In this document: positions 55,257 to 62,903 of the stretch, piece after piece
Layout: each line of letters starts with the position of its first letter
Numbering within the stretch: the first letter of the stretch is position 1
NCBI RefSeq assembly: GCF_003323715.1
Contig: NZ_QOIN01000070.1
Span: 1-64,000, forward strand
DNA from: Streptomyces diacarni
Lineage (GTDB): Bacteria > Actinomycetota > Actinomycetes > Streptomycetales > Streptomycetaceae
Direction of reading: 5' to 3'
Length of the DNA: 64,000 nt
Made by a program: the position numbers and the translations under genes
The notes under the pieces: generated by a model
Told to the model about the DNA's origin: nothing
What the model saw: the letters and a program-made list of their open reading frames with translations, nothing else
Databases searched by the model: none

Positions 55257-55802
55257 TTGGCAACCGGACGCGTTGATCCCCAACGTCGTGAGCGCATCAT
55301 CAGCGCCGCGCTCGACCTCATCGCCGAGGAGGGTGTCGCGGGCGTCTCCCACCGCAAGGTGGCAGCCCGAGCGGGCGTACCACTCGGCTCGATGACCTAT
55401 CACTTCCACAACCGTGACGAACTGCTCCGCGAGGCGTTCACCAGTTTCTCCGGCACCATCATCGCGCTCTTCGAGGAACACCTCGCCACCGCCACCACCC
55501 CGGACGAGGCCCGCAAGGCCGTCGCCGACCTCGTGCACCGCCTCTCGGACGGCAACGAGAGAGAACTCGTGCTCACCCACGAGCTGTACACCCTGGCGGC
55601 CCGGGAACCGGCCTACCGAGAGCTGACCCGCGCGTGGATGCACAGCAGCCGGCAGGCCCTGCAGCGGTACTTCGACCCCTCGACGGCGCGTCAGCTCGAC
55701 GCCCTCATCGAAGGGCTGTCCCTCCACCGCGCTCTCGAAACCCAGCCCCACGAGCGGGCCCTGACCATCGAGGCGATCGCCCGCATCACCGCGTCCAGCT
55801 GA
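55257..55802 (+). CDS. TetR-family repressor of the divergent MFS gene
   Basis: 181 aa. HTH at residues 10-55: RRERIISAALDLIAEEGVAGVSHRKVAARAGVPLGSMTYHF (shown in two motifs, with recognition helix PLGSMTYHF), then an all-helical ligand domain. TTG 55257 fits the AGGAGGA at 55247-55253 and starts just before the domain; ATG 55215 would add 14 residues. It probably binds the tandem operators at 55053-55089 and controls the exporter. Confidence 0.85.
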   Translation: MATGRVDPQRRERIISAALDLIAEEGVAGVSHRKVAARAGVPLGSMTYHFHNRDELLREAFTSFSGTIIALFEEHLATATTPDEARKAVADLVHRLSDGNERELVLTHELYTLAAREPAYRELTRAWMHSSRQALQRYFDPSTARQLDALIEGLSLHRALETQPHERALTIEAIARITASS

Positions 55803-55967
55803 CGCGGCGATGCGGGAGCCCGGAGCAGCAGGACAGCAGGTGCGCGCCGCCTCGGCGGTCAGGGGAACGGACAGTCCCCGACCGTGCGGCACGGCGGCCC
55901 CTGTCACCCGCGCCTCGCCTGCACCTCCGCGGGCGCAGGCGCGCCCACGCACCGGCCGTCTTCGGCA

Positions 55968-56165
55968 TCCCGTGTATATCGGACCGAGAGTGACCGACTC
56001 GTCCCGGTGGCCGCAGAGATAGCCGACGATCTGCGTCTCGGACCGGACGACACGACAGAAGTGTGGGGCAGGAGACTGGTTCGCTCCTTCGATGTACTGC
56101 CGCCACTCCGCGAGGCCTTGCGCTGTGGCAGACGAACCGCGGTGCTCACGGATCCAGGACTGATC
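55968..56165 (-). pseudogene. GNAT acetyltransferase-like fragment
   Basis: About 66 residues: WIREHRG, then GLAEWRQYIEGANQSPAPHF and VVRSETQIVGYLCGHRDESV, ending TLGPIY. The last part resembles strands 2-4 of a GNAT N-acetyltransferase; the acetyl-CoA loop and C-terminal half are lost after a frame break. Confidence 0.45.
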
Positions 56166-56251
56166 GACCCCAGCTTCTGCGTTGAGGTGGTTCTGCAGCC
56201 GCTGATGAGAAGCGGTTGAACAGGGGATGCCCGCTATGGCCACGTCGACCT

Positions 56252-56388
56252 GTCGCCATCGTCTCGTACGAGTCCTTCGGCCGCTGGGACAAGACCTTCA
56301 CCGACCCGTCTCTGAGCAGCCGTTGCCGACCGGCTGACGTTCACCGGCACCCTCATCGAAACCGGCATTGGTGTCCTGTCTCTGTGAT
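56252..56388 (+). pseudogene. C-terminal IstB-like (IS21) fragment, frameshifted
   Basis: The frame reads VSYESFGRWDKTFTDPSL, then continues in another frame as VADRLTFTGTLIETGIGVLSL and stops. This is the end of an IS21-type IstB helper ATPase (SFGxWxxxFxDP...DRL...G). One frameshift near 56312; the rest of the element is gone. Confidence 0.6.
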
Positions 56389-56636
56389 GTCCCGGCAGCC
56401 TCGGAGATCTCCCGGCAAGTGAGCTGACGTCTCCGTCAAGGCCGGACATCTGCGGGTACGCCGTCTCCCTCGTGTTTACGGTTGCCGTGGCTGGTCGGCG
56501 TCGTTCCGGAGGCCCAGGTGAATGCGTATGAAGTGTCGACGGAGGACATCGAGCGGAGTACGCCGGCTCGACCGGGCCCGAGCGCCGGTTTCCGGCTGTC
56601 CGAGGGCAGGACAATCGGCACACGCCGAACTCCTTC

Positions 56637-56987
56637 ATGACCTGGTCCGAGTCAAAGGGGTCGGAAGTCGAGCCGGACAGGAAGGCCCCGTTGCTGACAG
56701 CAGCCGGGTTCCCCGAACGCGTCGCGCCGGCCCACGTATTCGCATCTACCCGCTGGAGGAAACTGACGATCAGCGATGACTTCTCCGTCTCCGCGCGCAG
56801 CATCGCCGAGTTCCACCAGCGCTTTCCTACCGAGAGCCCCCTTCGTGGCACGAGCCGCATCTGGCTCACGAAGACCGTCAAGACTTCATCCGCGGAGATC
56901 GAGTCCCGGCTCGGCAACCCCGAAGGCATCACCACACTCATCGCCAAACGAGTCAGCCCCTGCCTTCCACGTCCCCGCCAGCTCTAG
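56637..56987 (+). CDS. unrecognised open frame, possibly a remnant
   Basis: 116 codons. Motif-like parts TRWRKLTISDDFSVSARSIA and SRIWLTKTVKTSSAEIESRL have protein-like composition with mixed helix and strand. No clear ribosome site, and flanked by debris, so it may be the end of a deleted gene. Not assigned to a family. Confidence 0.3.
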   Translation: MTWSESKGSEVEPDRKAPLLTAAGFPERVAPAHVFASTRWRKLTISDDFSVSARSIAEFHQRFPTESPLRGTSRIWLTKTVKTSSAEIESRLGNPEGITTLIAKRVSPCLPRPRQL

Positions 56988-57029
56988 GTATCCCTCGGCA
57001 ACGTCCCAAGTCCGCGCCAGGGATCTGAT

Positions 57030-57671
57030 CTACGAACGAATCTCCCATTTGATGCAGGTCCTGCCGGAAGAGTGCTCGAAGGTGGCCGGCCAGTAGTGCT
57101 TGAACGGGGTGCCCGTCTCCAGCGCGTCCGTCACAGCACGGATGAACTCGGTCAGGCTTGAGCCCCAGAGAGTGCCTTCCAGATCACCGGAGCCGATACC
57201 CATCTCATACACGTGCCCATACGTGGGCCCGGGCCGGTGGTCGACGAACGCGACACCTCCGTCGTTGGGCAGTGCGAACGGCACACAGAGATGCAGATGG
57301 CCGGCAAGGTCGTCTTCACCCCACAGATCGACCTCGGTGTTGTCCTCGCCGATGTCCACGAGAATCTCATGCACTGATGCGATCTCAGCCGTCGAGCTGA
57401 GCCGATGGCCCAGCGGCAGAATGCTGCCAGCCGGGAAAACTCCTGGCTCGGGTCCGCTGTTCGGCTCGGGCTCGGCAACACCGTTCCGCCGCTCCAGCAG
57501 CCCTCTGAGCTCAGGATGAAGGGCAAAGCCCAGCTGCTTCTCCAGCTCAGCAATCTCAGCAGCCGTTGCCGGCGATCGGAGTGCGGTGTGATCCGCTGGC
57601 GACTGGGTGGCCAGCCACGACTCGAACCGGGCCCATGCCTGATCAAACAGAACGAGATCTGTCGATGTCAT
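57030..57671 (-). CDS. SMI1/KNR4-family protein
   Basis: 213 aa. SMI1/KNR4 (SUKH) fold: ALRSPATAAEIAELEKQLGFALHPELRGLLERRNG, then VFPAGSILPLG, VPFALPNDGGVAFVDHRPG and WGSSLTEFIRAVTDALETG (blocks given separately). Many SUKH proteins are immunity proteins for contact-dependent or polymorphic toxins, but orphan copies are common in Streptomyces and no toxin gene is adjacent. ATG 57669-57671 chosen at the domain start. Confidence 0.82.
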   Translation of the reverse strand: MTSTDLVLFDQAWARFESWLATQSPADHTALRSPATAAEIAELEKQLGFALHPELRGLLERRNGVAEPEPNSGPEPGVFPAGSILPLGHRLSSTAEIASVHEILVDIGEDNTEVDLWGEDDLAGHLHLCVPFALPNDGGVAFVDHRPGPTYGHVYEMGIGSGDLEGTLWGSSLTEFIRAVTDALETGTPFKHYWPATFEHSSGRTCIKWEIRS

Positions 57672-57821
57672 GGGCAGACGATAAACGGCGGGTCTGACAA
57701 GACCGGCTGCGCCGGCTGAACCTTCCCAGGGCGTTGGCACGAACTCGTGGACAAAGCCCGGCAGTGCGGTGATGGGGGTGGCCCACCCTCTACAAGCTCA
57801 CGCAGGTGTCCCTCGACGGGC

Positions 57822-58178
57822 TCAGCGCGCTGACCCGGTGGGCGAGGTGGCCGGACGGTCGCCTCGCGCGCCGTCCGGCCCCGGCGCGTGCGGGCCGGGT
57901 GCGCGCTCGCCCTCGGGGTGCTCGTGCCGGTCGGACACGCGTCGGTGTCGTTGCCGTCGCTGCACGTACAGGCCCGCGAGGACGAGGATGGCGGACAGGG
58001 TCAGGGAGAGCCACAGTTCGAGCCGGTGGCCGGGGGTGACGGCCATGATGAGCAGGACCGCGGCGATGAAGGCGATCGTCGCGAGGGTCAGCCACGGGTG
58101 CAGCCACATCCGTACCTGGGGGGTCTCGCCCGCCGCGTCGGTCCTGCGGCGCATGGCGAGTTGGGTGACCGCGATCGG
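57822..58178 (-). pseudogene. C-terminal fragment of an amino-acid/GABA permease
   Basis: About 115 residues containing the last two membrane helices of an APC-family permease (VRMWLHPWLTLATIAFIAAV; LWLSLTLSAILVLAGLYVQ) preceded by TQLAMRRRTD, as in GabP-type permeases, and a hydrophilic tail. The first ten helices are missing: upstream sequence switches to the antisense of the cyclase-like fragment near 58180. Confidence 0.65.
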
Positions 58179-58181
58179 GGC

Positions 58182-58760
58182 ATCGACGTGCGCGAGGCCG
58201 CCCGCGCCTTCGGCGACGAAGGGGGCCTCAACCCGCTCACCGAACGGCAGTTGGGCGACGTCGACCGTCTCACGGGCGGCCGCAAGCCCCTCCCCTACCC
58301 GCGCCGTGCGGACGGAGCCGGGTGCGACCCTGACCACCTGGTGCGGGCGCTGTACCACGACGTCTACAACCGGCGCGACCTGAGCGCCGTCGACCGGGCG
58401 TACGCGCCCAACGTGCGCTGGTACGGGCCGACCAACCGGACAGGTTACGGCCGTGCGGACGTGCGCGGCATGGCCCGCGCCCTGCTCGCGACGTTTCCCG
58501 ACCTCGGCCACCAGGTCGACGAGGTCTACTGGATGGGCAACGAGGCCGACGGCTACCGGGTCTCGGTGCGCTGGACGGCGGTGGGCACCCACCGGGGCCA
58601 CGCGCTCTACGGCCGGCCCACCGGCCGCCGTGTCCACCTGTGGGGGCTCACCCAGCTCTACCTCTCACAGGGCCGGATCACCGAGGAGTGGACGCTGTTC
58701 AACGAGTTCGACGTACTCGCCCGACTCCTGTGCGACGACCCGCCGGACGGGTTCGTCTGA
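58182..58760 (+). pseudogene. C-terminal part of an NTF2/SnoaL-fold ester-cyclase-like gene
   Basis: About 190 residues from IDVREAARAFGDEGG to the stop, with an intact C-terminal cone domain (HDVYNRRDLSAVDRAYAPNV; GYRVSVRWTAVGTHRGHALYG; LTQLYLSQGRITEEWTLFNEFD). The first domain is missing and the frame runs back into permease antisense at about 58180. GTG 58188 could restart translation, so a one-domain protein may still be made. Related to the intact two-domain protein at 51004. Confidence 0.6.
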
Positions 58761-58774
58761 CGGGGCCGCCCCGG

Positions 58775-59257
58775 CTACGCCTTCGGCATGCCCTCGAACC
58801 AGGCGGGTCCTTCCTGCGTGGCCTGCTTGATCCGGAAGACGGCGAAGTCCGCGAGGGGCGGCAGCGCGTCCAGGCCGAACCAGCCCACCTCCAGCGACTC
58901 GTCGTCGTTGACGCGGGCGTCGTCGCTGACCGCACGGCAGCGGAAGGTGATGTCCATGAACTGGCAGACGTCGCCGTTCGGATAGGTGACGGGCTTCTCG
59001 ATGCCGTGGACGGAGACGACCCGCTCCGGCACGCACCGCACGTGCGTCTCCTCGAAGACCTCCCGCACCGCGCAGTCCGCGGGCTGCTCGCCCGGCTCCG
59101 GGATGCCGCCGATCACCGACCACGTACCGGTGTCGGCACGCCGGCCCAGCAGCACCCGCCCCCGGTCGTCGAAGACGACCGCGGTGACACCCGGCAGGTA
59201 CAGCAGCTGGTGTCCCGCGGAGAGTCGCAGGTCACGGATGAAGTCAGGAGTGGCCAT
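58775..59257 (-). CDS. Nudix hydrolase
   Basis: 160 aa. Complete Nudix box GGIPEPGEQPADCAVREVFEETHV (split: GGIPEPGEQPADC / AVREVFEETHV; Gx5Ex7REUxEExGU) at about residues 49-72. The flanking strands LLYLPGVTAVVFDDRGRVLLG and CQFMDITFRCRAV fit ADP-ribose/NTP pyrophosphatase-type Nudix enzymes; substrate not determinable. ATG 59255-59257. Confidence 0.92.
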   Translation of the reverse strand: MATPDFIRDLRLSAGHQLLYLPGVTAVVFDDRGRVLLGRRADTGTWSVIGGIPEPGEQPADCAVREVFEETHVRCVPERVVSVHGIEKPVTYPNGDVCQFMDITFRCRAVSDDARVNDDESLEVGWFGLDALPPLADFAVFRIKQATQEGPAWFEGMPKA

Positions 59258-59357
59258 ACACCGACCCTACGACGCGGTCGGCGCCACGGCCGTGCGAGGA
59301 GGCGAGCCCCGTGCGGCAGGTGCGGTATCCGGTCGTCAGCGTGCCGGAAAGGCTCTA

Positions 59358-60011
59358 GTGTCCTCGCCTGTGACGGAACCTTCCTCGTACCACCGTGTGA
59401 CAGCCGACGCCTACGACGCCGTCGCCGTTGTCTACGCCGACCTCGCCCGCAACGCGCTCGATGGGTTCCCGCTGGACCGTGCGGTGCTCGCCGCCTTCGC
59501 CGAGACCGTGCGGGCCGCGGGGCCGGGGCCCGTGGCCGAGCTGGGGTGCGGCCCGGGGAGCCTCACGGCGCACCTGCGGGATCTGGGGCTGGACGTCTTC
59601 GGCGTCGATCTGTCGCCCGCGCTGCTCGCTCTCGCCCGCGAGGCGTACCCGGACCTGCGGTTCGAGCTCGGTGCCATGGAGGCCCTGGACGTGGGCGACG
59701 GCCGGTTGCGGGGCATCGTGTCCTGGTATTCGGTCATCCACGCCCCACCGCGGGACCTGCCCGCGTACTTCGAGGAGTTCCGTCGGGTACTCGCGCCCGG
59801 CGGAGCGCTGCTGCTCGCCTTCTTCGAGTCGGAAGGAGAGCCGACCACGGCGTTCGACCACAAGGTGACGACGGCCTACCGGTGGCCGGTCGACGGCCTC
59901 GCGGGCCTGGCAGGCGAGGCGGGCTTCACCGAGGTCGGCCGGATGCTGCGGGAGCCGGGCGAAGGAGAACGGTTCCGTCGCGGGCATCTCCTGCTGCGCT
60001 CGGGCTCGTGA
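59358..60011 (+). CDS. class I SAM-dependent methyltransferase
   Basis: 217 aa. YHRVTADAYDAVAVVYADLA start, motif I VAELGCGPGSLTAHL, strand-2 acid VFGVDLSPALL, motif post-I ELGAMEALDV, and VLAPGGALLLAFF. Small-molecule type methyltransferase of unknown substrate. GTG 59358 has GGAAAGG (59346-59352); GTG 59370 is an alternative. Its stop directly abuts the stop of the convergent gene at 60012. Confidence 0.9.
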   Translation: MSSPVTEPSSYHRVTADAYDAVAVVYADLARNALDGFPLDRAVLAAFAETVRAAGPGPVAELGCGPGSLTAHLRDLGLDVFGVDLSPALLALAREAYPDLRFELGAMEALDVGDGRLRGIVSWYSVIHAPPRDLPAYFEEFRRVLAPGGALLLAFFESEGEPTTAFDHKVTTAYRWPVDGLAGLAGEAGFTEVGRMLREPGEGERFRRGHLLLRSGS

Positions 60012-60653
60012 TCAGGTGGGGCCGGGATCAGGCCGCAGTACGGCGAGGCGGGCGCGGATGTGGTGGACGGCCGCCTCGGCGTCGTCCACGGTGACGGTGA
60101 AGACACGGCCGTCCCCCAGCCGCAGGACGACGCCCTCGCCGCGCCGGATCACCACCGCCGTGCCCATCCCGGGGCGCCAGCGGTAGCCCCAGCCGCCCCA
60201 GTGCCGTGGGGTGACGGTGGGCGCGTGGTCGGCCGCGACGACGTCCCGCAGGGGAATCCGCCGTCGCGGCACGCCGGCGTGGCCGCAGCGCACCTGGAGG
60301 CTGTCCTCGTCGATGGTGACCTCGACGTGGACGAAGGCCAGCGTGCCGAAGAGGATCAGCAGCCCGGCGGCGACGCAGCCGACGACCGACATGACCAGCG
60401 GCACGAGACCGCCCGACCAGCTGGTGTCGACGGCGAGCTCGATACCGAGCGCCAGGCAGCCGGCTCCCAGGGCGGCGAGCCCCCACTGGAGGCGGCTGGT
60501 GGCCCGTCCTGTCCACCCCTCGGCTCTCGCGCCCGAGGCGGAGTCCGCCAGGGGCGCGGGTGGGGCGAGGGGTGCGAGAGGGGTGTCGTCGGGGCCGCGG
60601 AATCCGGCGCCACCTTCGGCGGGGGGCGCGCCGTCGCGGGGCAGATCCGTCAT
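60012..60653 (-). CDS. membrane protein with two helices and PH-like C-terminus
   Basis: 213 aa. Pro/Ala-rich N-terminus (1-50), two membrane helices (about 60-80 and 86-108: LQWGLAALGAGCLALGIELA; GLVPLVMSVVGCVAAGLLIL), then a beta-rich domain (VHVEVTIDEDSLQVRCGHAG; RRIPLRDVVAADHA; WRPGMGTAVVIRRGEGVVL) resembling bacterial PH-like membrane proteins. Function unknown. Confidence 0.8.
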   Translation of the reverse strand: MTDLPRDGAPPAEGGAGFRGPDDTPLAPLAPPAPLADSASGARAEGWTGRATSRLQWGLAALGAGCLALGIELAVDTSWSGGLVPLVMSVVGCVAAGLLILFGTLAFVHVEVTIDEDSLQVRCGHAGVPRRRIPLRDVVAADHAPTVTPRHWGGWGYRWRPGMGTAVVIRRGEGVVLRLGDGRVFTVTVDDAEAAVHHIRARLAVLRPDPGPT

Positions 60654-60748
60654 GTTCGGCAGCGTACTCCCGCGGCGCGGCGGGGGCAGCCCGTGGAGCC
60701 GAGCCGTCCGCAAAGCCCCCGAAGGGGTGTATACGGGGCGTGAGGCCG

Positions 60749-61549
60749 TCAGCGGCGCGCGGCCGGTGCGGGGACCAGCAGGCGGCCCTCCGCGTAGGTG
60801 AGCGCGGCGGCGGGGAGGGTACTGGTCCTGCCGCTGTGCAGCACCGTGAGGCCGCCGGTGGGTGCGGCGCCGGGGTCGGGGGAGATGCCCGCTCGGCGCA
60901 GCGCCTGCGCACAGACGGCGACGGCGGAGCCCTGGAGCGCGGGCCCGCCGGAGCCGGAGCCGCCGAGGGCTTCGCGGATACGCTCGCCGACCAGTTCGTA
61001 GTGGGTGCAGCCGAGGACGACGGTCCGCGCTTCGGCGGGCGTGCGCTCGGCCGCGGCCTCGACCGCCGCCGAGATGAGCTGTTCGTCGCCGTTCTCGATG
61101 GCTTCGGCGAGACCGTGGCAGGGGACGCCGGTGATGTCGGCGCCGTTCGCGAACTCCTCGATCAGCTGCTGCTGGTAGGAGCTGCCCGTGGTGGCGGGCG
61201 TGGCCCAGATGGCGACACGGCTTCCGGTCGTCGCGGCGGCCGCGGCCGCGGGTTTGACGGCGGGGACGGTGCCGATCACCGGCAGCGCGGGCTCCAGTTC
61301 GGCCCGGAGGGTGGGCAGCGCGTGCACGGAGGCGGTGTTGCAGGCCACGATCAGGGCCTCGGGCTCGTACGCGGCGGCCGCGCGGGCACACAGGAGGGCT
61401 CTCTCGGTGATGCCCTCCGCGTCGCGGGGCCCCCAGGGCATTCCGTCGGGGTCGAGCGAGAGGACCAGGTCGGCGTCGGGGCGTGCGCGGCGTACCGCCG
61501 CCGCGGCGGCGAGCAGGCCGATACCGGAGTCCATGAGCGCGATCTTCAC
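60749..61549 (-). CDS. Asp/Glu racemase superfamily protein (MurI-like)
   Basis: 266 aa. Glutamate/aspartate racemase fold: IALMDSGIGLLAAAAAVR (MurI has DSGxGG), first catalytic Cys in VACNTAS, second in VLGCTHYELV (MurI has GCTHYP). Both cysteines are present, so it may be an active racemase, but the altered GxGL and HYEL motifs argue for a paralogue rather than the cell-wall MurI. GTG 61547-61549. Divergent to the HpnB-like gene, 84 bp away. Confidence 0.82.
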   Translation of the reverse strand: MKIALMDSGIGLLAAAAAVRRARPDADLVLSLDPDGMPWGPRDAEGITERALLCARAAAAYEPEALIVACNTASVHALPTLRAELEPALPVIGTVPAVKPAAAAAATTGSRVAIWATPATTGSSYQQQLIEEFANGADITGVPCHGLAEAIENGDEQLISAAVEAAAERTPAEARTVVLGCTHYELVGERIREALGGSGSGGPALQGSAVAVCAQALRRAGISPDPGAAPTGGLTVLHSGRTSTLPAAALTYAEGRLLVPAPAARR

Positions 61550-61633
61550 GGTGAACAACTGTAATCGATCGGCTCCGCGGACCCGGCTCGTCATGGTGCC
61601 CCCGACGGCCCGCGTGCGGCAGACTGCCGCTCG

Positions 61634-62794
61634 ATGACCACCCTCACCTGGACCTCCGCCGTTCCGCTCGCCTCGCTGGCCGCGTGGGTGTGGCTGCTGC
61701 TGGGGCAGGGCTTCTTCTGGCGGACCGACGTGCGGATGCCGCCCACGCCCGCCGAGGAGCCCGCCGGCTGGCCGTCCGTCACCGTGGTCGTGCCGGCCCG
61801 TGACGAGGCCGAGGTACTGCCGGTGAGTCTGCCGTCGCTGCTGGCGCAGGACTACCCGGGGCGGGCGGAGATCCTGCTGGTGGACGACGGGTCCACGGAC
61901 GGTACGGGGCGGCTCGCCCGCGCGCTCGCGGAACGCACGCCGGACGCCCTGCCGTTGACGGTGCTCTCCCCCGGGGAGCCGGAGCCGGGCTGGACGGGCA
62001 AGCTGTGGGCTCTGCGGTGCGGGATCGCCCACGCGCGGGCGGGCCACAGCACCGGTGGCCAGGCGCCGGAGTTCCTGCTGCTGACGGACGCCGACATCGC
62101 GCACGGTCCCCACTCGCTGCGCCGTCTGGTGCGCGGGGCGCTCGCCGGGCGGCTCGACCTGGTGTCGCAGATGGCGCGGTTGCGGGTGCGTACGGGCTGG
62201 GAGCGGATGATCGTGCCGGCCTTCGTGTACTTCTTCGCGCAGCTGTACCCGTTCCGCTGGGTCAACAGGCCCACGGCGCGTACCGCGGCCGCGGCGGGGG
62301 GCTGCGCGCTGCTGCGGACCGAGACCGCGGTGCGGGCCCGGGTGCCGGACAGCATCAGGGACGCGGTCATCGACGACGTGACGCTGGGCCGCGCCGTCAA
62401 GCGCGCCGGGGGCCGGATCTGGCTGGGCCTCGCGGACTCGGTGACGAGTGTGCGCCCGTACGCGGGCCTGCGGCCGCTGTGGCGCATGGTCTCGCGCAGC
62501 GCCTACGCGCAGCTGCTCAACAACCCGCTGCTGCTGGTCGGCACCGTGGTGGGGCTGGTGTTGGTGTATCTGGTGCCGCCGGTGTGGGCGTGCGCGGGGT
62601 CGCCGGTGGGTGGGGCGGCGTGGCTGCTGATGACGCTGACGTACCTGCCGATGCTGCGCTACTACGGCCAGCCGCTGTGGCTCGCGCTCCTGCTCCCGGT
62701 GACGGCCGCGCTCTACCTGGCGATGACCGTCGACTCGGCGGTGCAGCACTATCGGGGCCGGGGCGCCGCGTGGAAGGGCCGCACCTACGGCTGA
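61634..62794 (+). CDS. hpnB: HpnB-like family 2 glycosyltransferase
   Basis: 386 aa. N-terminal membrane helix (8-28), GT2 catalytic domain (VTVVVPARDEAEVL; EILLVDDGSTDGTG; LLLTDADIAHGPHSL with the DxD; QxxRW-type region), then PAFVYFFAQLYPFRWVN, AAAAGGCALLRTE, IDDVTLGRAVKRAGG, VRPYAGLRPLWRMVSRSAYAQL and C-terminal helices. These blocks match hopene-associated glycosyltransferase HpnB. No hopanoid gene is nearby, so the lipid acceptor is inferred. Ribosome site weak. Confidence 0.85.
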   Translation: MTTLTWTSAVPLASLAAWVWLLLGQGFFWRTDVRMPPTPAEEPAGWPSVTVVVPARDEAEVLPVSLPSLLAQDYPGRAEILLVDDGSTDGTGRLARALAERTPDALPLTVLSPGEPEPGWTGKLWALRCGIAHARAGHSTGGQAPEFLLLTDADIAHGPHSLRRLVRGALAGRLDLVSQMARLRVRTGWERMIVPAFVYFFAQLYPFRWVNRPTARTAAAAGGCALLRTETAVRARVPDSIRDAVIDDVTLGRAVKRAGGRIWLGLADSVTSVRPYAGLRPLWRMVSRSAYAQLLNNPLLLVGTVVGLVLVYLVPPVWACAGSPVGGAAWLLMTLTYLPMLRYYGQPLWLALLLPVTAALYLAMTVDSAVQHYRGRGAAWKGRTYG

Positions 62795-62903
62795 CGGCGC
62801 CTCCCTCGACCGGTCGGCCTCCGCTCTTCCGGGGCGGACAGGTCTTCCGGTGCGGACAGGCGCTCCCCGCGGCCGCGACGCCGTGCCGCGCGCCGGACCC
62901 CCG

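Larger units (their letters stand above)
55803..57029. other. 1.2-kb region of degenerate gene fragments
   Basis: No intact recognised gene. Contains a GNAT-like fragment (55968-56165), an IstB-like fragment with frameshift (56252-56388), and an unrecognised open frame (56637-56987). Composition is less GC-rich than surrounding genes, consistent with mobile-element debris. Confidence 0.6.

Noticed and set aside
60749..61549. Essential cell-wall glutamate racemase murI
   Set aside because: Motifs deviate (DSGIGLL, GCTHYEL) and the genomic context is not that of murI; called a paralogue.
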